Shown: positions 8,250-18,472 of the stretch, piece by piece
How the letters are laid out: each line of letters begins with the position of its first letter
Position numbering within the stretch: the stretch's first letter is position 1
DNA from: Flavobacteriaceae bacterium
GTDB lineage: Bacteria > Bacteroidota > Bacteroidia > Flavobacteriales > Flavobacteriaceae
Assembly: GCA_014075215.1 (NCBI GenBank)
Contig: CP046177.1
Location: 1,436,501 to 1,500,500 of the forward strand
Reading direction: 5' to 3'
Length of the DNA: 64,000 nucleotides
The notes under the pieces: model-generated
Database searches by the model: none
What the model saw: the letters and a program-made list of their open reading frames with translations, nothing else
Told to the model about the DNA's origin: nothing
Translations under genes and position numbers: made by a program

Positions 8250-10442
8250 TTAAGAGATAATTTGAGTGAGTCGAATTCCAAAGTCTGACATGGCTTTGAT
8301 TTCTTTGACACCTCCCAGTCGTTCATTGCCAATGATCAATAAGCCTCTTTCGTTTGATTCGATGTGATAATACGGATTACTTTCAAAAAACAAAATGAGT
8401 TCGTCGGTAAAGAATTTTCGAATTTTTTCCTCATTTTTTCCCGAAAGGTAGAAACGTTTGGAGAAATCGGGATGATGATCGATATTTATATCTTTAAAAC
8501 CTGCAAAATGGATGATGTATTCAAAAATTCCTTCACGATCCAGTGTGAACTCAGGGATTTGCTTTTCCAGTTTAATGTGGAGCATGGTTGCTTTGATTTT
8601 TTGTTTGGCGATCAATTCACCCTCCGAAAAATCAATATCAAATAAAGTACATTGCCCGTTGGTAAGCATATTGGAAACCTTATCGATCTGCCGGGTTTTG
8701 AAATAGCCGAATTCGAGAAGCTCTGTCAGCTCTTCTTTGTAATCGGATTCGTAACTCCAGTGCAACTCTTCACTAATCGTATGCAGGGATTTTTGCCTTT
8801 TGGTTAAGGCAGGTACTTTTTCTTTTGGTTTGCCCATCACAAATTTTCTCAGGGCAAACGGGTGTTGACTTCCCGATCTGTATCCGTCCAGGCCAACTAC
8901 TTCAAAATGTCCTCCTTTGCGCTTAAAACGTTCACTGTAACTGTTGATATTTTCCATCACGGAGTGGTCTACAAACTCACACATAGAAAAATCGATGATC
9001 ACATCTTCGCTTTCGGGAATTTGATCCAGTTTGGATTTGAGTTTTATATAGTTTAGAAAACTGGAAAAATTATCAACACTTACATAGTAGGTATCCCCAT
9101 CTTTAAACATCAGTACATTGGGCTTGAATATATTTGCGATAAACAGCCCCGGACTTTTGTTGATGATCACATGAATAATAAAAGTGGTCAGGATTCCCAC
9201 AAGAATTCCCGTAATTAAACTGGTAACGATGGTAACGATGAGGGTTACTAAAAAAATAATCAATTGTTCCGAACCTACTCTAAATGTTTTTCGAATGTTT
9301 TCAGGTGAAGCCAGCTTATATCCGGTATAGACCAATATGGCTGCCAGTGCCGAAAGGGGAATACGCCGTAGCTCGCCGGCAAATAACAAAATGAATAAAA
9401 TCAAAAAGACGGCATGTGCGAAATTGGCGGAGCGGTTGCTTCCTCTGTTATTTACATTTACGGAACTACGCGCTATTACGGTAACCACATTTAAACCTCC
9501 CAAAAAACCGCTGATAACTGTTGCAATACCCAACGCCCTGATGTCTTTATTGATATTTGAGCGTCTTTTTTCAGGATCTAATTTATCTACCGCTTTGATA
9601 CTTAATAAAGATTCGATACTGGCAATCAGCGTAATAGCAATTACTGCACTCAAAAAATTATAATCAAAAAGTTTGTTGAAATCGGGTTGCGGAAATGTTC
9701 AGAAAAGGGTATCCGGCAAACGAATCAAAAGAGTTTCTTCAATAGGGTAAGGTCTGGAAGAAACGATGTCAAAATAATAATAGAGACCAATACTAAAGAA
9801 AACAATCCACATTGGAGCGGGAATCAACTGGAAATATTTGTTTCGGATCTTACTGTAGAAAATCATAATCAGCAAACTGATGATTCCTACGGAACCTGCA
9901 TAAAAAACACTTTCATTATAGGTTTGTATATAGTTCAATACATTTTCGGGAATGCGATACAAAAGCGCAACAATAGAACCTTTTGTTTGAATATCCCCTA
10001 ACATTACGTGAATTTGTTTTGCAAAGATCCCGATTCCAATAGCTGCCAGCATTCCCTGGATAGCAGAAGAAGGGAAAAAATTACTGAGCGTTCCAAGCCG
10101 GAATACGCCAAGTACAAACATGAGGATTCCGGAAATGATAATGGCCGCAAGAGTAAACAGATATCCTTGATACATGTCACCTCCTCCCAGGACAGTAATA
10201 GCACTTAGTACCACTACCACCAGGCCGTTGCCAGGTCCTGTAATAGTTACATTTGACCCTCCTAAAACAGCACAGACCACACCTCCGACAATGGCAGCTA
10301 TGATACCGGAAATGGGCGGAGCACCCGAAGCCAACGCCAATCCCAAACCGAGAGGGAGCGCTACTAAAGAGACCACAAACCCCGAAAAAATATTTTTAGG
10401 AAGCTCCTGCGTAAATGCTTTTATTGAACTCTTTGTACTCAT
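8250..10442 (-). pseudogene. SulP-family anion permease with an in-frame TGA
   Basis: The frame from ATG 10442 runs 247 codons to a TGA at 9699-9701 and then continues in the same frame, with no shift, to 8250, for a total of about 730 residues. The first part holds the SulP transporter core (LVALPLGLGLALASG; TITGPGNGL). After the stop come further membrane helices, a STAS domain (VIIDFSMCEFVDHSVMENI) and an extra C-terminal cytoplasmic region of about 200 residues. The local context LPDTLF-stop-TFPQPDFNKLF suggests a Gly (GGA) codon became TGA. SulP proteins carry sulfate, bicarbonate or other anions. It directly follows a universal stress protein gene that is also interrupted. Confidence 0.88.
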
Positions 10443-11276
10443 TTATTTTACAATTAGGACATCCGTGGGTAGTCCCGATAAAATATATTCCAGATCATGC
10501 GGAAATATCCGGTCTGTTAATCTTGTTTTGTCAGGAGCATTCATGATTAAAAGATCAGCCCTTTTTACTTTGGCATAATGCCCAATTGAATAACCGCGTC
10601 TGCCAAAAATACTTTGCATTTTTACGGTAATGCCATCCGTACGGATGTTCTCAAGAATTTTTTGAACCCTGGAATCTTCTCTTCGTTTTAGCTTTTCTCT
10701 TTGAATAGTTGCTTTTCTCAAAGAGGTATCATCAGAAACTGTTACTTCAATTTCTTTTTGACTGATCTCTTCTACAATCGTTACTCTTTTACATCCCAGG
10801 TATGTAGAAACCGCAAAAGCGGCTTCAATGGTTTCTTTGGTTTTTGTATCTTTTAGTCCGTTTACCACTATATGTTTGCATTTTACTCTCTCCACGGAGG
10901 GCTTGATGAGCAGTAGTACGGAACAGGGTGCTTTTCTTGTCAACTCTCTGGCTACCGATCCTACGTAGTACTTGTACAGGTTTTATTGCTGTAATGCTCC
11001 TAATATTAAAAGATCTATGGACTCTTTACGGCAGGTTTCCAGGATGACTTTAACAGGTTTTCCTTTTTGCCAAAACGTTTTCATGGTTTTTTTCAAGGGC
11101 GGAGCTCTGTCAATAACTTCTTGTAAGCGTTTCTCTTTGTAGTCGGACTTTTCACCAACATGAACCCCAACCAGTTCACAGTCAAACATATTGGCTAACC
11201 GGACGGCTTCATAAATATTAGGTTGCAGGTTGGGAGAAAAAGCAACTCCGATAAGTATTTTATGTATGTTTTGCAA
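10443..11276 (-). pseudogene. Tandem universal stress protein with an in-frame TAA
   Basis: From ATG 11276, 97 codons end at TAA 10983-10985 and the same frame continues to 10443, giving 277 residues in total, the usual size of a two-domain UspA protein. Domain 1 begins HKILIGVAFSPN and ends LLILGALQQ; the broken glycine-loop region continues GSVARELTRKAPCSVLL after the stop. Domain 2 ends with DRIFPHDLEYILSGLPTDVL. The missing residue is probably Glu (GAA to TAA). The gene abuts sulP, so the two formed an operon, perhaps for stress-linked anion transport. Confidence 0.85.
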
Positions 11277-11406
11277 TTGGTTAATTGATTATACTTGAGT
11301 GTACAAGATAATAACTTTCATGTAAAGCTAAAAAAATAATAAAATTAGTTTTTTGTCCCACTTGTAAATTTGATTTTTTGTATTTTGGATTCTTTAAGCT
11401 TAGGAT
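11277..11406. promoter_or_regulatory. Divergent promoter region, usp-sulP / antiporter
   Basis: 130 bp between two start codons facing away from each other. A TATTTTGG string 19 bp upstream of the antiporter ATG (11380-11387) is close to the Bacteroidetes -7 element, with TTG motifs upstream at less than ideal spacing. No operator palindrome was seen. Confidence 0.4.
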
Positions 11407-13224
11407 ATGTTAGCACTTTCCGGAATTGTGATTTTAGGGATATTAGCCCAGTGGGTAGCATGGCGGTTTAAAATACCGGCAATCTTACCTTTAATCTTAA
11501 TTGGTTTGCTTGTAGGACCGATTGCTGCGGAGTTTTTAACCGATGACGGATCTAAATACATTGAGCCTGTCTGGAATGGAGAAAAAGGATTATTTCCAGG
11601 TGAAGGCTTGTATTATTTTGTTTCACTGGCTATTAGTATCATTCTTTTTGAAGGAGGACTGACATTAAAAAGAAGTGAGATTATAAATGTAGGCCCGGTG
11701 ATTACAAAATTGATCACTTTGGGCTCTGCTGTTACTTTTTTCGGAGCAGCGATCTTAGCACATTATATTTTTGACTTGGCATGGGAGCTGTCATTTTTGT
11801 TTTCCGGATTGATTATCGTTACCGGTCCTACTGTGATCACTCCCATTTTGAGAAATATTCCTTTAAAAAAAGATGTTTCAACTGTCTTAAAATGGGAAGG
11901 AATTCTGATAGATCCTATTGGTGCTTTGGTTGCCGTACTTGTTTTTGAGTTTATTAGTGCAGGCGGTAGGAGCGGTTTTACTATAACGGCACTGACAGAG
12001 TTTGGAAAAATAGTATTATTCGGAACTTCTTTTGGATTTACATTTGCGCACGCATTGGCATTTGTCATCAACAAAAAATGGATACCACATTACCTTTTAA
12101 ATGTGGTTTCTCTTTCGGCAGTGCTGTTGGTTTTTGTAGAATCTGAAATTTTTGCCCATGAATCAGGTTTACTGGCAGTAGTGGTCATGGGAATGGTTTT
12201 AGGAAACGGAAAACTTAAGAACTTAAAAGAATTGTTGTATTTTAAAGAATCATTGAGCGTTTTACTGATTTCTATCCTGTTTATTTTATTGGCGGCAAAT
12301 ATCAATATGGCAGATTTGTTGTTGCTGTATACGTGGAAAACGGGATTGTTATTTGTTTTGGTGGTTTTTTTAGTACGACCGTTAGCCGTGTTTTTGAGTA
12401 CCTATAAATCAAATTTGAAGCTCAACGAAAAACTTTTTGTGAGTTGGGTAGGGCCAAGAGGGATAGTAGCTGCAGGTATTGCATCACTTTTTGGGAGTAA
12501 ACTTTTAAAGCAAGGTGTTGCAGGAGCAGAATACATTACTCCTTTGGTGTTTATGATTGTTTTAGGAACTGTACTTTTAAATGCAACTACTGCCCGGTTA
12601 TTTGCAAAAATAGTAGGCGTATTTCTCAAAAATTCCAATGGAATATTAATGGTTGGAGCTTCAAAACCTTCAAGGCTCATTGCCGATTACTTACAAAAGT
12701 TTGAAAAAAGAGTGGTGTTGATAGATGCTAATAAGGAGTTTGTAGAGCAGGCAAATAGTGAGGGTTTAGAAGCTTATGAATTTAATATTTATGATGATGA
12801 TCTAACCAATAATATCGAACTGAATGATATCGGCTATTTAATTGCCATAACAGGGAGTGATGCCGTAAATGAATATGCAATTAAACACCTTTCCAAAGCA
12901 TTTGGCGAGCACGGATCTTTTCGTTTGGTAACGGCAGAGGAAGTAAAAAATAAAGATTTTGCAAAGAAACATATCTTTTTCTCCCCGCGAGACGATTATA
13001 TCAATTTAAGCGAAGCCGTCAGGGATTTTCCTGATATTTACGAGATTCCCATTCATTCCGAAGAAGAATATCGCAGTCATCTGGAAAAATTGCATGCAAA
13101 ATTAGAATCCGTACCGCTTTTTGTGATCACTCAGGATAAAAATATTTACCTGTTGGCCGAGTTTGAATTGAAAGAACTATCTGTGGAGAAAGCCACATTG
13201 GTTTATATAGGAGATCAGATATAA
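11407..13224 (+). CDS. Monovalent cation:proton antiporter (CPA family) with TrkA-N-like domain
   Basis: A 605-residue protein. Residues 1 to about 400 form a dozen hydrophobic segments of a Na+/H+ exchanger fold, with FEGGLTLKRSEI, a TGPTVITPILR stretch in the ion-binding region and a WVGPRGIVAAG motif typical of NhaP-type exchangers. From about residue 415 a nucleotide-binding TrkA-N (RCK)-like domain begins (GILMVGASKPSRLIADYL ... VVLIDANKEFVEQA), followed by a C-terminal regulatory part. It should export Na+ or K+ in exchange for protons at the inner membrane, with gating by a cytoplasmic ligand. It is monocistronic and divergent from the usp-sulP pair. Confidence 0.9.
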   Translation: MLALSGIVILGILAQWVAWRFKIPAILPLILIGLLVGPIAAEFLTDDGSKYIEPVWNGEKGLFPGEGLYYFVSLAISIILFEGGLTLKRSEIINVGPVITKLITLGSAVTFFGAAILAHYIFDLAWELSFLFSGLIIVTGPTVITPILRNIPLKKDVSTVLKWEGILIDPIGALVAVLVFEFISAGGRSGFTITALTEFGKIVLFGTSFGFTFAHALAFVINKKWIPHYLLNVVSLSAVLLVFVESEIFAHESGLLAVVVMGMVLGNGKLKNLKELLYFKESLSVLLISILFILLAANINMADLLLLYTWKTGLLFVLVVFLVRPLAVFLSTYKSNLKLNEKLFVSWVGPRGIVAAGIASLFGSKLLKQGVAGAEYITPLVFMIVLGTVLLNATTARLFAKIVGVFLKNSNGILMVGASKPSRLIADYLQKFEKRVVLIDANKEFVEQANSEGLEAYEFNIYDDDLTNNIELNDIGYLIAITGSDAVNEYAIKHLSKAFGEHGSFRLVTAEEVKNKDFAKKHIFFSPRDDYINLSEAVRDFPDIYEIPIHSEEEYRSHLEKLHAKLESVPLFVITQDKNIYLLAEFELKELSVEKATLVYIGDQI

Positions 13225-13335
13225 CCTGCGAGGAAGTAGTACGGTTTCAGAGTTGAAAGCTAGTTTTTGGTTGATGGTTTTTGAACACCGAAGGAAACAG
13301 CATTGCTTTTTAAGGAAAGTAGAAATTACCTTTAA

Positions 13336-13400
13336 ATGTCTGTTTAGGTGTCTAAAAAGAATTATTAGAACATTTTGAAAATTCTTTAATTTTTCGATTT
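13336..13400 (+). repeat. Intergenic repeat family R2, copy 1
   Basis: The string TGTTTAGGTGTCTAAAAAG and the following ATTATTAGAACATTTTGAAA resemble sequences at 29425-29490, 32950-33010 and 40271-40335. It is noncoding and sits between the antiporter and dnaX. Confidence 0.55.
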
Positions 13401-13437
13401 TTGAGTCTTTCAATTCATTAAAAATAAAAAAGCAGCA

Positions 13438-15123
13438 TTACAAATCCAGTTGAAAAGTCTCTTTTAATTTCTCAATCATCGGATTTTTCTCTTTGAGTTT
13501 GTTGTATTTTTCCTGAGGGGTATACGCAAATTTCTTTTTTAAGGATTCTTTTACAAGCATTTCCAGGTGAATTTCGTTGTTGTTTAAAGATTTACGTAAA
13601 TATTTTAAAAGTTTTGGACAAGCTTCTTTTAATTGCTCTTCCATTAATTTGCTGGGTAAAGTAAACTGAATTTTAAAGCCTTCTTTTAGGACAGGAGTAT
13701 CAATTGCGAGAATGGAGGCAGTATTTTTTTCTCCTTTATCTTGCAATTTTCGATGGTATTTTTTCCAGAATGCTTGCAATTTTTCTTGGGTAAATGGCTC
13801 CTTTGAATGATGTCCTTCCTTTTCTTGAGCAGCCTTCTTTTTAAGAACGTTCTTTTCGTGTACACTTTTTAGAGAAAAAGCAGAAGGGCGGCGTTGTACA
13901 TTTTTTAAAACAGGCTTGGGTTTTTCCTTAAGAATTGCTTTTTCTTCTTTCCGAACCTGTATTTTTTCCGTAACAACTTCCCGGGTTTTGTGCCCGGATT
14001 TTTTAGGCGACGAAAGCGATGTAAAAAATGTAGAAGGAATTATATAGTCAGTCGACTTTTTTTTTTCTCCGTCAAAAGTGATGGAGGCAATTTGCATTAA
14101 GCTAAGTTCAACTAATAATCGTTGATTTTTACTTGCTCTGTAATTCAGATCGCATGTATTGGCCTTGTCAATAGCCTGCATCAAAAAAGAAAGACTTGCT
14201 TTTGAGGATTGCTCCAGGTATTTTTTCCTGGCATCATCACTCACTTCTAACAGTTCAATGGTAATTTTATCTTTTGTAACCAGAAGATCCCTAAAATGAG
14301 ATGCCAGACTATTCATGAAATGGTGTCCCTCAAAACCTTTTGAAAGGATGTCGTTAAAATAAGTAAGTACCTGAGGAATATTATTATCCAGCAACAAATT
14401 GGTCATCTCAAAAAGAGTATCATAATCCAACACATGTAAGTTCTGAGTTACGGCTTCCCGGGTGAGGCGATTCCCTGAAAAACTAATGATACGGTCAAAG
14501 GTAGAGAGTGCATCCCGCATAGCCCCGTCGGCTTTTTGAGCAATGATGTGCAGGGCATCATCTTCTGCTGTGATGTTTTCTTCTTTACATATTTTTTTTA
14601 AATAATGCTTTATGTCTGCAACAGCAATCCTTTTAAAATCAAAAATCTGGCAACGAGATAAGATGGTCGGGATGATTTTATGCTTTTCCGTAGTTGCCAA
14701 AATAAAAATGGCATGAGCCGGAGGTTCTTCTAATGTTTTCAGAAAAGCATTAAAAGCGGCTTGGGAAAGCATATGAACTTCATCAATAATATAAACTTTA
14801 TAATTTCCTGTTTGGGGAGGAATCCGAACTTGTTCCGTAAGACTTCTGATATCATCTACCGAATTGTTTGAAGCTGCATCTAATTCAAAAACATTAAACG
14901 CAAAATCTTCTTCCGAAGCACTGTCTTTCTGATTGATCCTTTTAGCAAGAATTCTGGCACAAGATGTTTTTCCGACCCCGCGAGGCCCCGTAAATAATAA
15001 AGCTTGTGCCAAATGGCTATTTTTAATAGCATTTTCTAATGTATTGGTGATGGATTGTTGTCCAACAACCTCTTCAAAATTTTGTGGCCTGTATTTACGT
15101 GCCGAAACAACAAAATGCTCCAT
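13438..15123 (-). CDS. dnaX: DNA polymerase III gamma/tau subunit
   Basis: A 561-residue clamp-loader ATPase that loads the beta clamp and organises the replicative polymerase. It shows VSARKYRPQNFEEVVGQ at the start, Walker A GPRGVGKTS near residue 46, Walker B IIDEVHML near 114 and sensor 1 ILATTEKHK, then helical domain III. The four-Cys zinc module of proteobacterial DnaX is absent; the segment reads KRINQKDSASEEDFAF, as I would expect in flavobacteria. The C-terminal 200 residues are Lys-rich and tau-like. Start ATG 15123 fits the family. Confidence 0.96.
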   Translation of the reverse strand: MEHFVVSARKYRPQNFEEVVGQQSITNTLENAIKNSHLAQALLFTGPRGVGKTSCARILAKRINQKDSASEEDFAFNVFELDAASNNSVDDIRSLTEQVRIPPQTGNYKVYIIDEVHMLSQAAFNAFLKTLEEPPAHAIFILATTEKHKIIPTILSRCQIFDFKRIAVADIKHYLKKICKEENITAEDDALHIIAQKADGAMRDALSTFDRIISFSGNRLTREAVTQNLHVLDYDTLFEMTNLLLDNNIPQVLTYFNDILSKGFEGHHFMNSLASHFRDLLVTKDKITIELLEVSDDARKKYLEQSSKASLSFLMQAIDKANTCDLNYRASKNQRLLVELSLMQIASITFDGEKKKSTDYIIPSTFFTSLSSPKKSGHKTREVVTEKIQVRKEEKAILKEKPKPVLKNVQRRPSAFSLKSVHEKNVLKKKAAQEKEGHHSKEPFTQEKLQAFWKKYHRKLQDKGEKNTASILAIDTPVLKEGFKIQFTLPSKLMEEQLKEACPKLLKYLRKSLNNNEIHLEMLVKESLKKKFAYTPQEKYNKLKEKNPMIEKLKETFQLDL

Positions 15124-15263
15124 GAATACGATACAGCTTTGATATCACAAAAGTAAGTATCTATTTTAATTTTTACAATGGCGATTCTTAAGAAACCTTT
15201 AAAGTTGTAAACAATTGTATAAAATGAATAGTATTTTCGACCAAAGGTGAAAACATATACAAC

Positions 15264-15923
15264 ATGAATACATTAAAAAAAACAGGTAGTTTATTTTCTC
15301 TTATCTTATTAGTTTCTTGTTTTGGATTTACAAAAAAAGAAGAAAATAGCATAAATAAGCAAAAACATAATATTGTTATACAAGATAGTAAAGATCTAAA
15401 AGTAGCCTATTTTGCCAGTGGTTGCTTTTGGTGTGTAGAAGCTATTTTTGAAAGTGTAGCAGGTGTAACCGAAGCAGTATCAGGATATGCAGGCGGACAT
15501 ACAAAAAACCCATCTTATCGGGCCATAGGAACGGGAAGAACGGGGCATGCCGAAACCATAGCAGTATACTACAATCCTAAAAAAGTAAGTTTTGAAACCT
15601 TATTAACTGTGTTTTTTGGTTCTCATGATCCAACGACAAAAAACGGGCAGCATCCGGATTACGGAACACAGTATAGATCCATTGCCTTCTATAGTAATGA
15701 TGCAGAAAAAAAAGCCATAGAAGCTATTATTGAGAAATTGAATAAAGAAGTATATGGTGGTGACATTACTACTGAAGTTAAAAAGCATACACAATTCTAT
15801 AAAGCCGAGGAATATCATCAAGATTATGAGAAAAGAAACCCCAACCAATCCTATGTAAGAGCAGTTTCTATTCCCAGGCTAAATAGATTTAAAAAGAAGT
15901 ATCCTCAGTTACTGAAAAAATGA
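15264..15923 (+). CDS. msrA: Peptide methionine sulfoxide reductase MsrA, exported
   Basis: A 219-residue enzyme that reduces the S-epimer of methionine sulfoxide in proteins. The catalytic motif GCFWC is near residue 54, with conserved downstream stretches SGYAGGHTKNPSYR, GTGRTGHAE and FFGSHDPTT. The first 20 residues form a signal ending LLVSC-FGF, so it is probably a periplasmic lipoprotein. A matching exported MsrB lies at 25806-26303. It is monocistronic, divergent from dnaX across 140 bp. Confidence 0.95.
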   Translation: MNTLKKTGSLFSLILLVSCFGFTKKEENSINKQKHNIVIQDSKDLKVAYFASGCFWCVEAIFESVAGVTEAVSGYAGGHTKNPSYRAIGTGRTGHAETIAVYYNPKKVSFETLLTVFFGSHDPTTKNGQHPDYGTQYRSIAFYSNDAEKKAIEAIIEKLNKEVYGGDITTEVKKHTQFYKAEEYHQDYEKRNPNQSYVRAVSIPRLNRFKKKYPQLLKK

Positions 15924-16009
15924 TACGTCAATTAGAATAAGAACAACAACTTTGAAATTTTCAACTTTCTAACTTTTCAACTTGTTTGTACTAATTTTTA
16001 ATCATTTTT

Positions 16010-16106
16010 TTTAAGACCGTTACGCTACTGGAATTAAGAATCAAGACCGTCATGGTTCTTGGTTCCATTATCAATAGGTCTTTAATTTTATTTACTTTAG
16101 CTATAT
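16010..16106 (+). repeat. CTATAGCC-type repeat, partial copy C
   Basis: The core ACGCTACTGGAATTAAGAAT followed by CAAGACCGTCATGGTTCTTG matches the centres of copies A and B, and the right end finishes TTAGCTATA. The left terminal repeat is missing or too diverged to see. It sits in the leader region of the maltodextrin operon. Confidence 0.6.
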
Positions 16107-16284
16107 TCAAAAGAAATCATTAAATCTTTTAACCTTCAACCAATAATTTTTTATATTTTTTTATAATCTTTCATAAAAAATGATATCTTTATCCCATAAC
16201 TGATTTATCAATAGATTTCATTCCACGCATTATTAGTTGATAAGTCATAGCGCTTATCGTATTATTAATCAACAAATTACGATA

Positions 16285-17786
16285 ATGAAAAAGCGTACGT
16301 TACGTTTCTGGGAAATTTGGAATATGAGTTTTGGTTTCTTGGGAATCCAGTTTGGTTTTGCTCTTCAAAATGCCAATACTTCAAGAATATTTGAAACGCT
16401 CGGTGCAGGGATTGATGAGTTAGCGGTTTACTGGTTGGCTGCTCCGGTTACCGGATTAATCATACAACCTATTGTTGGGTATTTTAGTGATAAGACATGG
16501 CATCCCAAGTTAGGGAGAAGACGCCCTTATTTTTTGATAGGAGCCATATTGGCTTCTATTGCGTTATGTCTGATGCCTAATTCACCGGTTTTGTGGATGG
16601 CTATTGGGATTTTGTGGATCATGGACGCTTCCATCAATATATCCATGGAACCTTTTCGGGCTTTTGTTGGAGATAATTTACCTGATCATCAGAGAACATT
16701 GGGCTTTGCTACCCAGAGTTTCTTTATAGGTATCGGAAGATTTGTAGGATCTGCAATGCCCTGGGTGTTTTCCAATTTACCAGACATCTCAAGTGAAGCC
16801 TCCGAAGGAGTGATTCCCGATACGGTAAAATATTCTTTTTATATAGGTGCAGTTGCCTTTTTAATAGCCATTTTATGGACTGTTATCAAATCCAAAGATA
16901 TACTCCCGAAGAGTTTAAAGCTTTCGAAAAAGAAGCAGAACAAGAATCAGAGCAGGAATTGCAAATAGAGGTAACTACAAGAAGGCAAATTAATATTGGA
17001 TTTGCTATGTTATTATTTGGCTTAATAGCAACTATGGCCCTGGTATATTTCAACCTCAAAAAGGATTTGTTTATCCTTTCTGTTGGAATTAGTTTGGTAG
17101 GGATATTGTTTATTTTAGCCGGTCAATTTAGAAAATCGAGTAAAGAAAGCGGATTTATAACTATTATGACGGATCTGCTCGGAATGCCTAAAACCATGAA
17201 GCAATTGGCTTATGTGCAATTCTTTTCTTGGTTTGCTATGTTTTCTATGTGGATTTATGCCACTTCCGGTGTTACAAGTCATATTTATGGAACATCCGAT
17301 ACCACTTCCGAACTGTATAATGAAGGAGCAGACTGGGTGGCATTTCTGATGGGAATCAAATTTTTAGTAGCTGCTAGGGTTGCCTTTTTGATTCCGGTTT
17401 TAGCAAAAATGACGAATAGAAAAATAGCTCATTTGATTTGTTTGGTATTAGGAGGAGTAGGACTGATTTCCTACTATTTTATATCAAACCCCGATTTCTT
17501 ACTGGTATCCATGATTGGAGTTGGTATTGCCTGGGCAAGTATATTGTCTGTACCTTATGCTATGTTGACAGGATCGTTGCCTTCAAATAAAATGGGATAC
17601 TATATGGGAGTTTTCAATTTTTTCATTGTCATTCCGCAAATTGTGGCAGCATCCGTACTGGGATTTACGTTAGTAACATTTTTTGACAGTGAGCCAATTT
17701 ATGCATTAGTAGTAGGTGGAATATCCATGATACTATCCGGTTTGTTGACATTGAAAGTGAATGACGAAGCGAAAGCAAATGAATAA
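16285..17786 (+). pseudogene. MFS maltose/maltodextrin-type permease with a one-base frameshift
   Basis: ATG 16285 (MKKRTLRFWEIWNMSFGFLG) opens a major facilitator transporter with the GYFSDKTWHPKLGRRRPYF loop between helices 2 and 3. After about 205 codons, near 16893-16900, the frame is lost; the continuation (YTPEEFKAFEKEAEQ then helices 7-12) is one frame over. The sequence CCAAAGATATACTCCC lacks one A that would read K-E-Y-T-P-E-E. The rebuilt protein is about 500 residues. Its neighbours (pgmB, GH65, GH13) indicate uptake of maltose or maltodextrin across the inner membrane. It may be a true mutation or an assembly error. Confidence 0.85.
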
Positions 17787-18462
17787 AAAAGCATTTATAT
17801 TTGATCTGGACGGTGTCATTGTAGATACAGCCAAATATCATTTCACAGCCTGGAAAAAATTGGCGAATAGTATTGGTGTGGATTTTACAGAGGAGCAAAA
17901 TGAGCAATTAAAAGGAGTAAGCAGAGTACAATCTCTGGAAAAAATTTTGGACTGGGCTGATATTGAATTGACCAAAGACCGGTTTATGGAGCTCATAGCA
18001 AGGAAAAATGGTGATTATTTGAGGTATATCAATGAAATGGATGCCTCTGAAATTTTACCCGGGGTTCCTGAAATTTTAGACTATCTGATTACCTGTCATC
18101 AGCCTATCGCTTTAGGTTCGGCAAGTAAGAATGCCCGTATGATCTTACAAAAAGTACAGCGCTACAATTCTTTTGACGCCGTAGTAGACGGTACTGATGT
18201 AAGCAAAGCAAAGCCTGATCCGGAAGTGTTTTTAAAAGCAGCCGATTTGTTGAAAGCGAAACCCGAAGAATGTGTTGTTTTTGAAGATTCAATCGCAGGA
18301 ATTCAGGCAGCCAATATTGCTAATATGATCGCTGTCGGAATCGGAGAAAAAAAAATACTGCATGAAGCAGATTTTGTCTTTAAAAACTTTACGGAAATCA
18401 CACCTGGTATTATTGACGAATTGATTTTAAAAGAAGTAAAAGTAACTACTCAACTTAAGTAA
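17779..18462 (+). CDS. pgmB: Beta-phosphoglucomutase
   Basis: A 227-residue HAD-superfamily enzyme converting beta-glucose 1-phosphate, the product of maltose phosphorylase, into glucose 6-phosphate. It has the DLDGVIVD nucleophile motif near residue 8, a GSASKN motif II, the Lys of KAKPDPEVF and the acidic EDSIAGIQAA motif. ATG 17779 overlaps the end of the permease frame by eight bases, indicating translational coupling. The GH65 gene follows ten bases after the stop. Confidence 0.94.
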   Translation: MNKKAFIFDLDGVIVDTAKYHFTAWKKLANSIGVDFTEEQNEQLKGVSRVQSLEKILDWADIELTKDRFMELIARKNGDYLRYINEMDASEILPGVPEILDYLITCHQPIALGSASKNARMILQKVQRYNSFDAVVDGTDVSKAKPDPEVFLKAADLLKAKPEECVVFEDSIAGIQAANIANMIAVGIGEKKILHEADFVFKNFTEITPGIIDELILKEVKVTTQLK

Positions 18463-18472
18463 AAGAAACAGT

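Noticed and set aside
9699..9701. UGA read as Gly, or selenocysteine, in sulP
   Set aside because: Other genes in the window use TGA as a normal stop (for example istA/orfA ends), stops of all three kinds interrupt genes, and no recoding hairpin was seen; mutation is simpler.
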